A stretch of 64,000 nucleotides of DNA from Seison nebaliae (taxonomy: Eukaryota > Rotifera > Pararotatoria > Seisonacea > Seisonidae): contig JALJEE010002582.1 in NCBI GenBank assembly GCA_023231475.1, forward strand, positions 1 through 64,000. Direction: 5' to 3'. Positions 24,143 through 36,270 of this stretch are shown here, one piece after another; positions within the stretch are counted from its first letter, which is position 1, and every line of letters starts with the position of its first letter. A program made the translations under genes and the position numbers. The notes under the pieces are model-generated. The model did no database searches, was not told where the DNA came from, and saw only the letters and a list, made by a program, of their open reading frames with translations.

Positions 24143-25879
24143 TTAATATTTCTTTTTCATTGAACAATATCGGAATAAACTGCGGAATAGATTGAGAAAT
24201 TCAGTTCTGAAAATTGTACCAGAAAGAATGTAAAGCAAGAAATTACTACTGTGATTCAAATAGATGAGAACTTCGTTGCAATTCCTTAAAAGAAATAAGA
24301 TGTTCGCCTGTCGATTAGAGCGCAAAGCATCTGATTTGAGGTTAATGAATAATAAGATGAATGTGTTGGGTGTCGCTAGAACGAGGAAGCAAATCGTAAC
24401 TGACAACAACATACAAGTCAATGATTTTTGTCTTTGTGCTCGTTGACGTCGAATGCTTCGTAAAGTTGTGAGTGAGAAAGCACGTGGACGAGTTGGACGA
24501 CGAAATAAAGATGTTTTCAATTTGGGAATTGTTACATTATTTAATTGAATGATTGTTCTCAAATAACGAGTGGGTGATGGAGTTGGTGATGCCGATGATA
24601 CACGATTTCTTTTCATCCAACATTTGAATAATGGAGCAGTTATTCCTTTTCTTTTTTTAATAAATGATGTACTCGTTCCACTATTTGTATCAGAAGGGAA
24701 AGAAATTCTTTTATTTTGACTCGTATCCAATAGAACTGTCTTCTTCAATTGAACATATTCATGATTAGACAATTCTTCACTCTTTTTCCTCATCACATCG
24801 ATGTTGTTGTTGTTGTTGAATATTGTGACATTTGATGGATGTCTCTTCTTGTCTTTATAGAGTGTTTCTAATTTACTAAAATAAAGTTCGTCAAATGATT
24901 TGGATTTGCGGTTAATAAATGGACATTCACTTTCCGAACATCGTTTTTCTTTTAGAGAAACCGGATTTATCGTTAATGTATGACGAGGTTTATGATTCGT
25001 ATGTTGTTTGGGAGGACATTGTGTCAATTCTGATTCTAATTCACCACTCGAAATATTGACAGTGGATTGAATGGATTGAACGTTACTATTCCGTAGACGA
25101 TAATTGTCCAGTTTCTTATCGGACCGCAATTTAGTTATGATGATGAGTAAATTGAAAACAAGCATACAAGTGAAGGGTAAGAGAACGTAGATGAATAGAT
25201 AGATGAATGGAAAGATATTATTAGCGAAATAATCATAATATGCATATTTGGAATAAACACATTCGACCTTCGTTATTTTGATTTTTTCTTTGAATTCTTC
25301 ATTTGCAATTAACAATCTCGGTGTGGTGTCATTGTGGTGGTTGGTTGATTGACGTGATTGGAAGGAGTCGTTTCGTTTTCCTTCACCCCAAAACATGAGA
25401 ATATGAGAATTGAGTATTCCTAGAAGTATGAATAATCCACAAGTGACAATTCGAGCGAATCGAGGACGACAATATTTCTTTGCAATTCCATTCAAACAGG
25501 AATGTGTCGAGATTGTAATAAATCGATCAATACTCACAGCCACTAATAACCAGGATGAATATTCAGTTAATAAATTTAAAAGGAACACATGTAACCGACA
25601 TGTAACAATGTTCAATTCTCGAATAGATAAATGATGAGTTGATCGAAGAACATTTTTTATTCCGAAGCAATACATTACACTGATGTCGGTGAGTGAGAGT
25701 GTTGCCAAATAGAAAACAGTTGAAGAGTTCCTTAAATTCTTTCGTTTGAGAATAATAAATGAGAGCAGATTACCAATGGTCGAGATGATAATGAAGAATG
25801 GGAGAATGCAACTATCGGTAATATATCCAAAAGTGAAAATGCGTTGAAGGTAAATTCGATATTCGTTCGTTATATTCAT
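24143..25879 (-). CDS. Rhodopsin-class GPCR, peptide-receptor-like (FMRFamide/GPR139-type group)
   Basis: 578-residue single-exon 7TM receptor. TM1 carries IGNLLSF, TM2 carries LATLSLTD, and TM3 ends in IDRFITI (DRF, residues 118-120, instead of DRY). TM5-TM6 are separated by an unusually long third intracellular loop of roughly 230 residues, rich in Ser/Arg/Lys with a poly-Asn stretch. In TM7 the NPxxY motif is replaced by SNFLLYIL followed by GTIFRTEFLNLF, a form seen in arthropod and nematode FMRFamide-receptor relatives. Cys94 (end of ECL1) can pair with an ECL2 Cys. The ligand is not predictable. Intronless, facing Argonaute tail to tail. Confidence 0.85.
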   Translation of the reverse strand: MNITNEYRIYLQRIFTFGYITDSCILPFFIIISTIGNLLSFIILKRKNLRNSSTVFYLATLSLTDISVMYCFGIKNVLRSTHHLSIRELNIVTCRLHVFLLNLLTEYSSWLLVAVSIDRFITISTHSCLNGIAKKYCRPRFARIVTCGLFILLGILNSHILMFWGEGKRNDSFQSRQSTNHHNDTTPRLLIANEEFKEKIKITKVECVYSKYAYYDYFANNIFPFIYLFIYVLLPFTCMLVFNLLIIITKLRSDKKLDNYRLRNSNVQSIQSTVNISSGELESELTQCPPKQHTNHKPRHTLTINPVSLKEKRCSESECPFINRKSKSFDELYFSKLETLYKDKKRHPSNVTIFNNNNNIDVMRKKSEELSNHEYVQLKKTVLLDTSQNKRISFPSDTNSGTSTSFIKKRKGITAPLFKCWMKRNRVSSASPTPSPTRYLRTIIQLNNVTIPKLKTSLFRRPTRPRAFSLTTLRSIRRQRAQRQKSLTCMLLSVTICFLVLATPNTFILLFINLKSDALRSNRQANILFLLRNCNEVLIYLNHSSNFLLYILSGTIFRTEFLNLFRSLFRYCSMKKKY

Positions 25880-28800
25880 TCTCTATCATCCAATTTATCT
25901 ATATATAATTTTCTTTCAATTCCCAATTTCTTTTTATTAATAAAATTCTTTTTTTTTCAAGTTCCAAATTTTTTTGAAGGAAAATTAATCGGAAATCGTA
26001 AGAAACAATTGGGCAAGCGCTTCCTGGAGATCAGGAAGTAAGAAGATTTGGTTGAATTATTGAATACAATTTCTAAATTTCTTCATTCACAATTCATTAG
26101 TTTATTTCTTTTTTCATATATCAGTTGGAATTACCATTCACCGTAAGTCAGATAGCGAAGAATATAAAATTCAACATAAATGTTCTCTAATTTGCTTCTC
26201 TTTCTGACATTTCCGTTCAGTTTAACTATATGATAATATTTCTCGATCGACACCTATATACTTATTTCTTTCTTTCCAATATAATTTTCTTTAGTCTGGT
26301 CATGAAGAAAGATAAAAATAGAAAGAAAGGATAGAAATGATGTTTGAAAGAAAAATATTAAAATGTTTCACTAGACACGAAACTTTAATGTTACATCTGA
26401 ATACTGAATGAGCAAATTTTGCGGAATATTATTCATAAATTTTTTATTTTTTTTCCGTGCGACGGAATCTCCAAAAAAGTATTTGTATAAATTACATTCA
26501 TTCTTTCGGTGTTCATCGAAACATTATCGATTTGTTTTATATGATTATGTTTACCATTCTGTTATGTATCATGCCAAATATACTTGAAAAAATCTTGTAA
26601 TATTGATAAATTTGAAACAGAAAGGAAATTGAATTAATAGGAAATATTTTTCTCATTATTTTCCTCTCGTAAACATTAGTATAAACTTAGAGGAGTCGAT
26701 GAATAATTACATTGTACAAGAATTGTAGTCCATAGGCAGAATGAAGTTAAGTTAGAGGATTATGGACCTTCCGCTTCATTACTTGACGAATTGACCGTCA
26801 AAGCAAAAGTTAAAGGTGAAGATTTACAGACTACTAATTGGGCAAGCTAACTCCAATGACATTAGAACCTGTAAATTGGAAATTGTGATTAGAAATTAAT
26901 GTACAAATAAATGATTACATTTCATATCACGCCATCTATGGGAATGTCTAGTAGAGATTCAGGTTGGAATTTCAACTCAAATTTGCATGCAAATTTAAGA
27001 AAATATAGTTTTCTCAATGAAAACGTTTAAGATTCTTTTTCATATTCAAGAAAATAAATATATTGTTACGAATATTGAACGTGGATGATTGAATGTGTGC
27101 AAAGTGGACCATTGGTGCCTAATAATAAGCGCAAGTTACATTCAGAGGTTATTTATTTAAAGAATAAATAAGATTTCTGATTAATGAAGTTACGTCATCA
27201 TATAAAATAAATAGAATTATTCAACAGAATAACAAAATAATTCGGTTTGAGAATGGATTATGTTGAAAATTGAAGATTATAAATAAAATCTATGAGAAGT
27301 ATGCAGTGTGAAGTGCTGATGTTTATACTCAGCACCTTTTTCAATACAAATTAAAATCATGAATAGAATTGAACTGCTTTAATGAATTACTCTTGCCACT
27401 GGATGCAGTCCAAACAATGACCATATGTCCACCATAGGTTATCGAACTTCATATGGTTTTAAGTTGAATCTGCTTTTCAACATATGTCATCACTTTCGTG
27501 AAATTAAACTCAAACATTTTTTGAATTTTTATGAAAATAATTTGGAATTTAGAAATTTCACCCGAACTATTAGTATCTTCATGAAAATTAATTTGAACGA
27601 ACCTGAAAAACAAAAAAATCATATACTTGGTTAGTCACCATATTAATGATGTAATGGACTTCGAATAAGTCAAATTATAATTGTATAATCGGCATTTTTT
27701 ACGAAGTTCCTTTTTAATTAGCTGCGGAAAATATTTTGATGCCAAACAAAATTTGTTGTAAAACTTCCATTTTATTCTTTTTATAATAAGAAAAATTAAT
27801 AAAAAAAATTTATTTCATATTAAATCTTAAAAATTATCTACAATTTTTCCTATCTTGTGATTTCCTATCTACATTCACTTATGAATGAGGTGATTGTGAC
27901 AAACTTAATGAAATCTAATGGATGTGAATGTCAGCCAAATGGTTTTTTTTAAACTATAACAAGATAATTTATGAAAAAGATTATTCATAATACAAAAACA
28001 GGATATGTGTTATTGTCCATATTATGTCGGTTGTTGGAGGTTAGAAACATTTTTCTTCTCATCTCAACTTGTCAATTCATTTTACTTCCAAATAAGTTAG
28101 AATAACAATGCTGCGTAATGTATTGAGCATTAGTATAACTCATTTTTTAAAGGAAAAGTGTCCAAAAGTTATGGATGAATAATGATATATAGCTAACATT
28201 TCTAGAAAGATGTATATCAAATTTCGAGATATATATCTGAAGTAACTGTAGAGTAACTTACTTTAAGATATTAGAAATTAATATCTTACAGTTAACTACA
28301 GCAATCGTTAATATCATAATAAGTTGATAATTCTCATAATTGTTAGATAATAATTTTTAAACGTTTAATAGTCATTCTAATGAAATTCATCATTACTTAA
28401 CAGTAATTATTATTTGGAAAAATGTTCAATGATATTTTGAAGTAAAACTATTTCTCTATTAGAAGTTATGACTATTCTCGAAATAAGAGAATGTCTGTCA
28501 AACAAAAGACACATAACATTATCAGTACATTCCGAGATAAGATACATAAAATTATAATGTTAAATGAATGTGTAATATACAATTATCGTTATCTTAGCGG
28601 AATAATATAATTCCGAAATAATGAAAATAATTCAAAATATTTATTTTGTTCAACCATCATACTTCGACTCAAACTATTCTTGGAAAATAAGTTTCTCATC
28701 TTTTGTTGAGAGGCACAAGAACATTTTCTTGTTGCACTGATGGTAAAGAATTTACTATGTTAATCGGCTTATGGGTGTTTAGAATTCTTTGTTGTGATGG

Positions 28801-31800
28801 AACCTCTTTCGGTAAATAAGATGCCACAAACATCAGAAAAAAATAATTTTTCAAAATTCTTTTTTTTTCTTGAACAAATTAAGAGATATAATTCAGCCAA
28901 CTCGAATTACCCGAAATTCCTGATGGACAACATATTTTATAATTGCTGATCAAACTACCAAGAATTCTGGAGTTAAGACTATTTTTTATCAATCTTCTTC
29001 GGACTTTTGTTTTTACAAGCAAGTATTCCAATTAACAAAAGTGTTATTTTTTCACCATAATTATTGGTCGCCTAATATTCTATTTTTACTGCAAAGTTAA
29101 TAAACATTCCGATCAAAATGTATTGTGACTGCATGGAATTTTCTGACTTTTCTCACCTTCCCAATTATTATTCGTTATTATCATGCAAACTGAAAGAAAT
29201 GATGAGCAACTTAATAAGCTATCTAGATTGCTGAAACGAAATACTAACAAAAGAACAATCTAGCTTCATTTTTTTACTTACATGAAATTTCATCTAAAAC
29301 TTGATATAGAACATATAATATCTAATATAACGAATTATATCATTCTTTTCTATTCATATACTACATTTCTGATAATTTTACTGTTTCATAAAAGAAATTA
29401 ACTAAAATGGACATTTCACTTATTTTCCAAATACTAATTCAATTTTCCATTTACTTACATTATGAGAAGATTTGATTTATTTTATCTGAAATAGGTGACG
29501 AATAAAGTAGCAAAATAGACTTTATTGCTCAGTTGATTTCAATTGTCATCTTTTAAGTTACATGAAAAAAGGAAAAATATTTAGAAATAAATGTTAGCAG
29601 ACAAATAAATTTTAGGTCCATAATTCAGTTAATTAAATGATGATAATAATATAATAACTGAAGTTAATTCAAAAACTTTCATAAAAATGAAATTAACCAT
29701 CATTTTAACTTAAAAGGTTATTCCATTCTTTCAAGATAATAAATCCAATTCTCTTTTGGAATTCTCGTATGAATTCCTATTTTATTACACCTCGAATTTA
29801 GGTAAACGACTTATGTAAATGCACAAACCATTTAAATAGTACTGGAGGAATAACATGGTATTAGTAACCAAAATTTGGTCACTTTTTACTGGATAATGGT
29901 GATAGTATACCAAATTAATTCTCCATTAAATCCCTCATCAATTAATAGAGGTATTTCGATACAGTGAGTGATATTTATCTTAAAATTCCATGACCATAAT
30001 TCTACGTTGTGCGAATAGATTTGATACATTTCCTTATCTTGCTAGAAACGATCAAATGACAGTTGATGAAATGATTGTTTACATGAATTCTTTAAACTAT
30101 TAAAATTTACTTTTGCTGTTGTTTATTTTTCTTTGAAGAAAGAAATTCTTTCTTAGCTTAGACTATTTCTGATAAATAGTACTTGTTCATATAAAGACTC
30201 ATTTGGACTATAGTTAGATAGAAGAAAAACAATTTCTCCAACTGAATCATGATATGTTGAATGAGAAGAGGATCACCTAAGGAAATTTTTATATCTTCAT
30301 CCTTAAATTTTTTCTGTTGGAATTCTATGCATTTATTTACCTAAAATATGATAGTCGTAAAATATCAAGAAAGTTAAATATTTTTTCCAAAGTAGATTGC
30401 ACTTCTGATATTGACAAAATGAAATGACGGGAAATGCGAAACATAATAATAATAAATCGCTTGACAATATAGATTCACATGTTTTTGAAATGAGAAGAAA
30501 CCTGAAAATTTTTTGCTGATGTTATTTTACTGATAAGAATTATTTTTATATCTGTTATTTAACTTAAAATCCATTTAGGTCAATGTTCAATAATTTGAAA
30601 TAAGGAAAAAGAATTAATAATCGAGACCGTTCAACATATAAGGAGAAAGAATGTTCAATTGAAAAGTTTGATAATAAGTTTCTTCTATGGTGTTAGGAAG
30701 TAGAAGATTACAATAATTACAGGAGAAATTGATGGAAGTAACAAAATGTTAACATTGTTCATATGAGAGAGATTTTATGTTTTGGATGAGACCAATAAAC
30801 CATTTGACTAACAACAGTGAAGAATGTGGAAGATCGGTGATGGAATACATAAAAATTTAGAGAAAATGGACGATAACTACCTAATAGTTATATTATATAA
30901 CTTATATTTATATTACTTATTTTCTTATATAACGATTATAAGATCGATTTATTGCCCATGCATAAATACTAATGCTAATGGAAACGAACATAGTAACTCG
31001 TACAAATGACAATATAATATGGTAAATAATTTAACTTTTCTCGAAAGCGAAAGATTTTTGATGTAAAATTCTCTTGACAGTTGAATCTTTCTCAATCGAT
31101 ATTTGATTAGATTACTTCATTATTAATAATCTTATCATTAACTCAATCATGATAATCATTAAATTATCATAATCCATATCATCATTGAGAACCGATGATG
31201 AATGAAAAATTTTAATTTCGAAAGTTTAACAAGTTTTGATTATAGAATTGTTAAAGTGATAAAAGAAAAAACACGTTTAGAATGAGACATGAGAATATGA
31301 GAGAATTAAACAATGTTTAAATTAGACAAATAAAAACGAAAAGGAAATGTTAACTAGGAAAAGAACCACCATAAACGGACTGTCGGAAAGGAAATTTAAT
31401 AAAATTAATTAAATCATTATCATGCAGTTAGTTGTATGTGTGATGAAAGAAAATGTATAAAATTATAATTTTAAGTTCTGAATGGATGAATGCACAAAAT
31501 TTGTTCATTCCAAATTTCGTCACATTTCTTATTGTGAAGAGACAAAATCAAGGTTATTTGACAAAAAACACAAGCGAACATTCTTCTTACTTTATACAAC
31601 TTTCTTCTGGAGCATAATAGAGCATTTTATAATGGGGTGGTCTGCCAACAATATGCTTCATGAAGATGTACCTTCTTTGTAGTTGTAACAACGAGGAACA
31701 TATTGGATAAGAATAAAGTAAAACATATTCATCATTCTACTTCATCAATCTTAATCTTTTAATATGAAGAAGACGTATTACGTCGGCAAGATTTCGGGAA

Positions 31801-33779
31801 TCTTATGTACGTTGACTCATCAGATTTGAGCAACTATATTTGTCAAGTCTACGATATACGTCAGGGAATTATTGATTAAATCATTACAGACCAAATATGA
31901 AGTTTTTGGTTATTTGTCTATGACGAATGATGAAGGTGTTAGCAATTCTTGAATTCGTATCCCAAAAGACCTAAAACAAGATAATTAACAATGTCGAAAA
32001 AAGGTGTTCCTTTGCTTCCGATCGTCTGATTAATCTTATTTTCAGGAAAAAAACAAAAGAAAAAATTTCATGATTATAATTCAATTAAGTACGTTAGTTT
32101 TAAGGTTGGAGAAAGAAATTTGTTGATTGGATTCATTCGAATTTATTGTTATTTCCCTAAAGTTGATCTCTTGATAATTGAAAACAACCTTTTGTTGTTT
32201 TTCTCTTGAACCCAAAATAATTATTGTTACAATTCGATAATTATTATAATCTAACCTTACTTAATTTTTATTAATTGACACCTAAATATGTTGTAACAAT
32301 GAAACATTTTTAGTTATAAAGAAGTGCATTGGCTAATCCTAAATAATCAGAGAAGTGTCTTCATTTGAAATTTTATTTACGTCTCAAAATTGACAAACAT
32401 ATAAGGCGATTAATTTGTCTTAAGTCGTGTCCTCTTTAATCCCGTTTGAGTGTAAATATTTCATATCTTTTATATACTCCATAGCAACCAAAAGCATGTT
32501 CGCTGCTAAAAATATTTCGCTACTAAAAAACCAATTTTTGGAGTCTTGTAGCGTTTCTAGTTAATATCGAATTAAAGAACGATGATTTCCTTCATTTAAT
32601 TTGAGCATTTGTATGGTGGACTAATCATCAACGGAAATGTTAATATTAAAAAGAAAATAAGTACAAAAAATCTCAGACAAAGAGGAAAAGAAGAATGGAC
32701 TGCTCGACCTCATTTGTCTATTGGCTCCGCCAGAGAACGGAAAGTAAATTAACCAAAATAATTAACCAGGTCCGGTTGGTCGTAACAAGGAGCAGTCATA
32801 TAAGAAATAAATATTAATAAGAACAAATTTAAGAGAAAACCTTTGAATAATACGATAGTAAATGATATGAAATCAAAGTACATAATAATATTAATAAACA
32901 TCTCACGTGCAAATAAGACTATTATGGATATTTTTCCCATCTAAATGATAATATCAGAATGATATTAGGAATTATCAAGGAAGGATGATTTATGTTTATT
33001 AATAATTTCAAATATTTACATTCATGTTGAGTAAATTAATAGATAAAGCCTCTGTTATTAGAGTAAGGACAATGGATGAAAATATTATCGCAACACGAAA
33101 TATTTCTGTTAGAAAATTGAAGATGAAAAGTCATTATTTTGGCCTGTTATTTCAGGTTCGTAATAATAAATTTATTATGATTTCGGTTACTTTTTATCGA
33201 ACGAAAATAGATTTTATATGAACTTGTTATCTTTATTTCGAAGCAGATCTTTCCCAAGGAATCATGGTTCCGTAGCGCATTAATAATTGCTGTCGATAGA
33301 AATCAGATATTCAAATTAATGTTCTTCTCATTAACTGAATCTCCTTCGTACACCTTTAAAGTCTCATAATTCGTTAACTTTACAGTTGGCGGAATAGTAA
33401 TCTTGTAATGATGTTTGATATTTCGGAAAGCGAATGCGAACTCTTATTTAATTAAAGGGAGTGAAAGAAAATCAGCATAATGTAAGATATGATGTGTGAA
33501 GGATTTTATCGGGGAAAATGGAAATTTCATCGAAACCAATGACACCGATATATTCATTAATGGCAGGTCATAGGCATTCGGTTAATTTGCATATGGTAAA
33601 TTTGGTATTCTACTATTTTGGTTGAAAATATAACCCAACTACTTCCGATACTTTCCATCTTCTGCATGTAATGAAGAAGAATTAATTAAGAGAGCGGACA
33701 CAAGTTAAATTGAATCCATATCCAAATCGAGAAAGAAGAGGAAGAGGCGTAAGAAACCGAATGAGTATTATTATAATTT
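25880..33779. other. 7.9-kb AT-rich gene desert
   Basis: No open frame here has a recognisable domain. The longest (27425-27634, 31482-31682, 32749-32940, 33024-33221) are 61-69 codons with random-looking composition. I looked for tRNAs and by eye for highly conserved arthropod miRNAs (let-7, miR-100, bantam, miR-1, miR-9, miR-71, miR-184 and others) and found none. It may hold distal regulatory elements for the adjoining receptor genes, a long non-coding RNA or old unrecognised repeats. Confidence 0.5.
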
Positions 33780-35531
33780 TTATTTTATTTTCATTTCCTT
33801 TAACACAATTTGTGAGATGAATCCGAGTAGGAAAGCAGATATAACTTTCACTTCTAATATATACGTTAAACTTGCTCCATAAATCGTGAAATGAAGCTCA
33901 TGTTGTTGCATGTATCGTAAGAGGTAACGTCGTTCGTTTAACGGATAGACACATTTCAATAAACGATTTGATTCGGCATTCGTCTCCGAAAGAGAAGATA
34001 AGATAAGAAATAAAATAATCATTGGAAGCAGGAACATAAGAATTTGAGTCAATGTAGTTTCATTCCATATCCAGTAAACTAATTGCATAACGCACCATAC
34101 GATTGTGTATACTATCCATACGGCCAACCATCTCTGAAATTGACGAGATGCAATACGCATATTCGTTAAACATTTGTAATAAAAATATAATATGGTATCC
34201 GAACATAAAGTATGCTCACATCGCTGAGAAATATTCGTTTCATCTTGACCGACGACTTGAAAACATGACGAACACTTCAAACTTTTTTCTAGTTCGAAAT
34301 TTTTTGAAATTGCCAACAAGCAATTTTTATTAGTTTGTTTGTGATATTCTTCTGTTTCCGTCAAATAACCTTCTTCATTTCCATTATTTCCCTCGCTAAT
34401 AACATTATTTTGTTTCTTATCGTTAATTAGATAAAATAAATCTGTGACGTTATTCTTATTCTGTTCACTATTCCCAGTTTGATCGACAACCGTCGCTAAT
34501 TCATTATGTAACGACGAATTTTCAAAAACTAACTTGCAATGTCGTTTTCTAAGAAAAATGGTTTTGAGCTTCATTATATTTAAACAATCTTCATTCAATA
34601 CACGAAGAAGGATACGAATATTAAGAGTAAAAGTGCGACAAATTGATAATAGAGTAGATAAGACCAGAAAACTCCATAAGAGCAACATGAAAAGATAGAC
34701 GATCATACCGCTATACCACACGAAGCAGACGGGTTTTGCCGTATAACGACATATTATTGCTTCGTAATGTGGAATGATGTCCGTCGAATTACTCGTTTCA
34801 TTTTGATGATTATTGAAGAAATATGGATACATAGATGACATGAACAAAGTGGAGAAAGAAATTATGAGAATAATTAAGATGATGAGAATGTTAATTCCGT
34901 ATAACGATTTTACACGACGTTGAATGAGTTGGGATAGATGAGCACTAGTATAGATCCGATGAGCTAACGATTGTGTATACGTAGCAATTGTTGAAAATCC
35001 AACGAAAATTATCATGGAAAATGTTTGAATCAGAATTAGTTTCTTCTCCTCGTCAGAACCAGTTAACGCCAATTGTTTTATATACATGACCTGATGCCAT
35101 GTATTTGTTATGCTAATCGCTACAGCACTAGATAGCGTTAATGTGTAAAAAAAAGTTGATAAACATACTGCTAATTTGTTATGAATTGTCACCAAACTAA
35201 TTGGTCTTAATTGTAGATTGATGGTGCGATTTGGTCGAAAATGATTTCTAATCGAATTCGTCCCCCACCATACATATCTCACCAACCAACAAACATTTGA
35301 TGGAATGCGATGATAATCAACACGATACGAATTCTCCAATACACTAAATTGGTCGAGCGACCTATCTCGCGAGGATGATGGTCGATTTGTATAATATGAT
35401 TGTTCCGTATATACGATTCCCAGTAAAATATGAATAAAATCTAAAACACCATTTGAGATCGGTTTCGTTTTGTGTTTGTCGTCATCCTTCTCATCGAAAG
35501 ATAAAATTTGTTCTTTCGAATCATTCGTCAT
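33780..35531 (-). CDS. Seven-helix membrane protein, gustatory-receptor-like (GR/GRL superfamily candidate)
   Basis: 583 residues, single exon. About 110 hydrophilic N-terminal residues without a signal peptide are followed by seven hydrophobic helices. Between the fourth and fifth is a long hydrophilic loop (about 150 residues with several Cys). The C-terminal block (LLRYMQQHELHFTIYGASLTYILE...) has the shape of the conserved end of insect gustatory receptors and GR-like proteins: an amphipathic lead, a F..G or YG step, then a terminal helix. The exact TYhhhhhQF motif is absent. The inverted topology (N-terminus inside) also fits this superfamily rather than rhodopsin-class GPCRs, since no DRY or NPxxY is present. 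Ligand unknown; it could be another orphan 7TM family. Confidence 0.5.
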   Translation of the reverse strand: MTNDSKEQILSFDEKDDDKHKTKPISNGVLDFIHILLGIVYTEQSYYTNRPSSSRDRSLDQFSVLENSYRVDYHRIPSNVCWLVRYVWWGTNSIRNHFRPNRTINLQLRPISLVTIHNKLAVCLSTFFYTLTLSSAVAISITNTWHQVMYIKQLALTGSDEEKKLILIQTFSMIIFVGFSTIATYTQSLAHRIYTSAHLSQLIQRRVKSLYGINILIILIILIISFSTLFMSSMYPYFFNNHQNETSNSTDIIPHYEAIICRYTAKPVCFVWYSGMIVYLFMLLLWSFLVLSTLLSICRTFTLNIRILLRVLNEDCLNIMKLKTIFLRKRHCKLVFENSSLHNELATVVDQTGNSEQNKNNVTDLFYLINDKKQNNVISEGNNGNEEGYLTETEEYHKQTNKNCLLAISKNFELEKSLKCSSCFQVVGQDETNISQRCEHTLCSDTILYFYYKCLTNMRIASRQFQRWLAVWIVYTIVWCVMQLVYWIWNETTLTQILMFLLPMIILFLILSSLSETNAESNRLLKCVYPLNERRYLLRYMQQHELHFTIYGASLTYILEVKVISAFLLGFISQIVLKEMKIK

Positions 35532-36270
35532 TTATTCAATGAGTTAATTTGCAAAGTAACTGGAAAATTAAATAAAATTTTACTTGATGGTTTCTCGTCT
35601 TTGGAATGAGGGTTTTCTTATTTCTTCATTTCAACATGACCATGGGAATCGCTTTAACATTTAGATGATGACACTTTCTTTTTTAATTTTCTTAATTTTT
35701 TTACTACTTCAAATATTAGAAATTAGACACAATTTCATCGAATGGAAATTCTTTAGTGCGACTATTGTGATAAACAAAACGAATAATTTACTTGATAACA
35801 AAGTATTTTTGGGGCGAAAATAATTTTTAATTTTAAAATTATTTTCTGTTCCTCACAAAATAGAAGAGAGATTGAGAATTAATTATAGTTTAATTCGGAT
35901 TGAATGAACATGTGTTACTCTACCTACATGTTTGAGAGAGAAAGAGAATTGAGAAATTATTATATAAAAAATTTTATTTATTTACAATTTGAATAATTGT
36001 CATTATGAGTTATCATTATAATTTTTATGATGATTATGTTAATAAAATTTTCTATTAATTTATTTATTTGGTAATTTATTTTGGTGATAATTCTCAGGTC
36101 CATCCACCAATAGAAATGTAGTGAAAATGGAAGAAATGTGAATTGACTGAAAACTAATGATTTTTCAATAACTAGCTTAATCTGATGGAATAAATTGGAA
36201 GATTGTCGTTGCAGGAGAAAAATTGTTAAATGCAAAATTTTAATTGTTAGTTAGTCCTTTCAATTGACAG
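35532..36270. other. Divergent intergenic region
   Basis: 740 bp between the GR-like gene (-) and the bZIP gene (+). AT-rich; a minus-strand open frame at 35978-36235 is not convincing. Probable promoter region for both genes. Confidence 0.4.

Noticed and set aside
30139-30160. aagaaagaa/ttctttctt inverted repeat
   Set aside because: Simple purine/pyrimidine sequence of a kind expected by chance at this composition.
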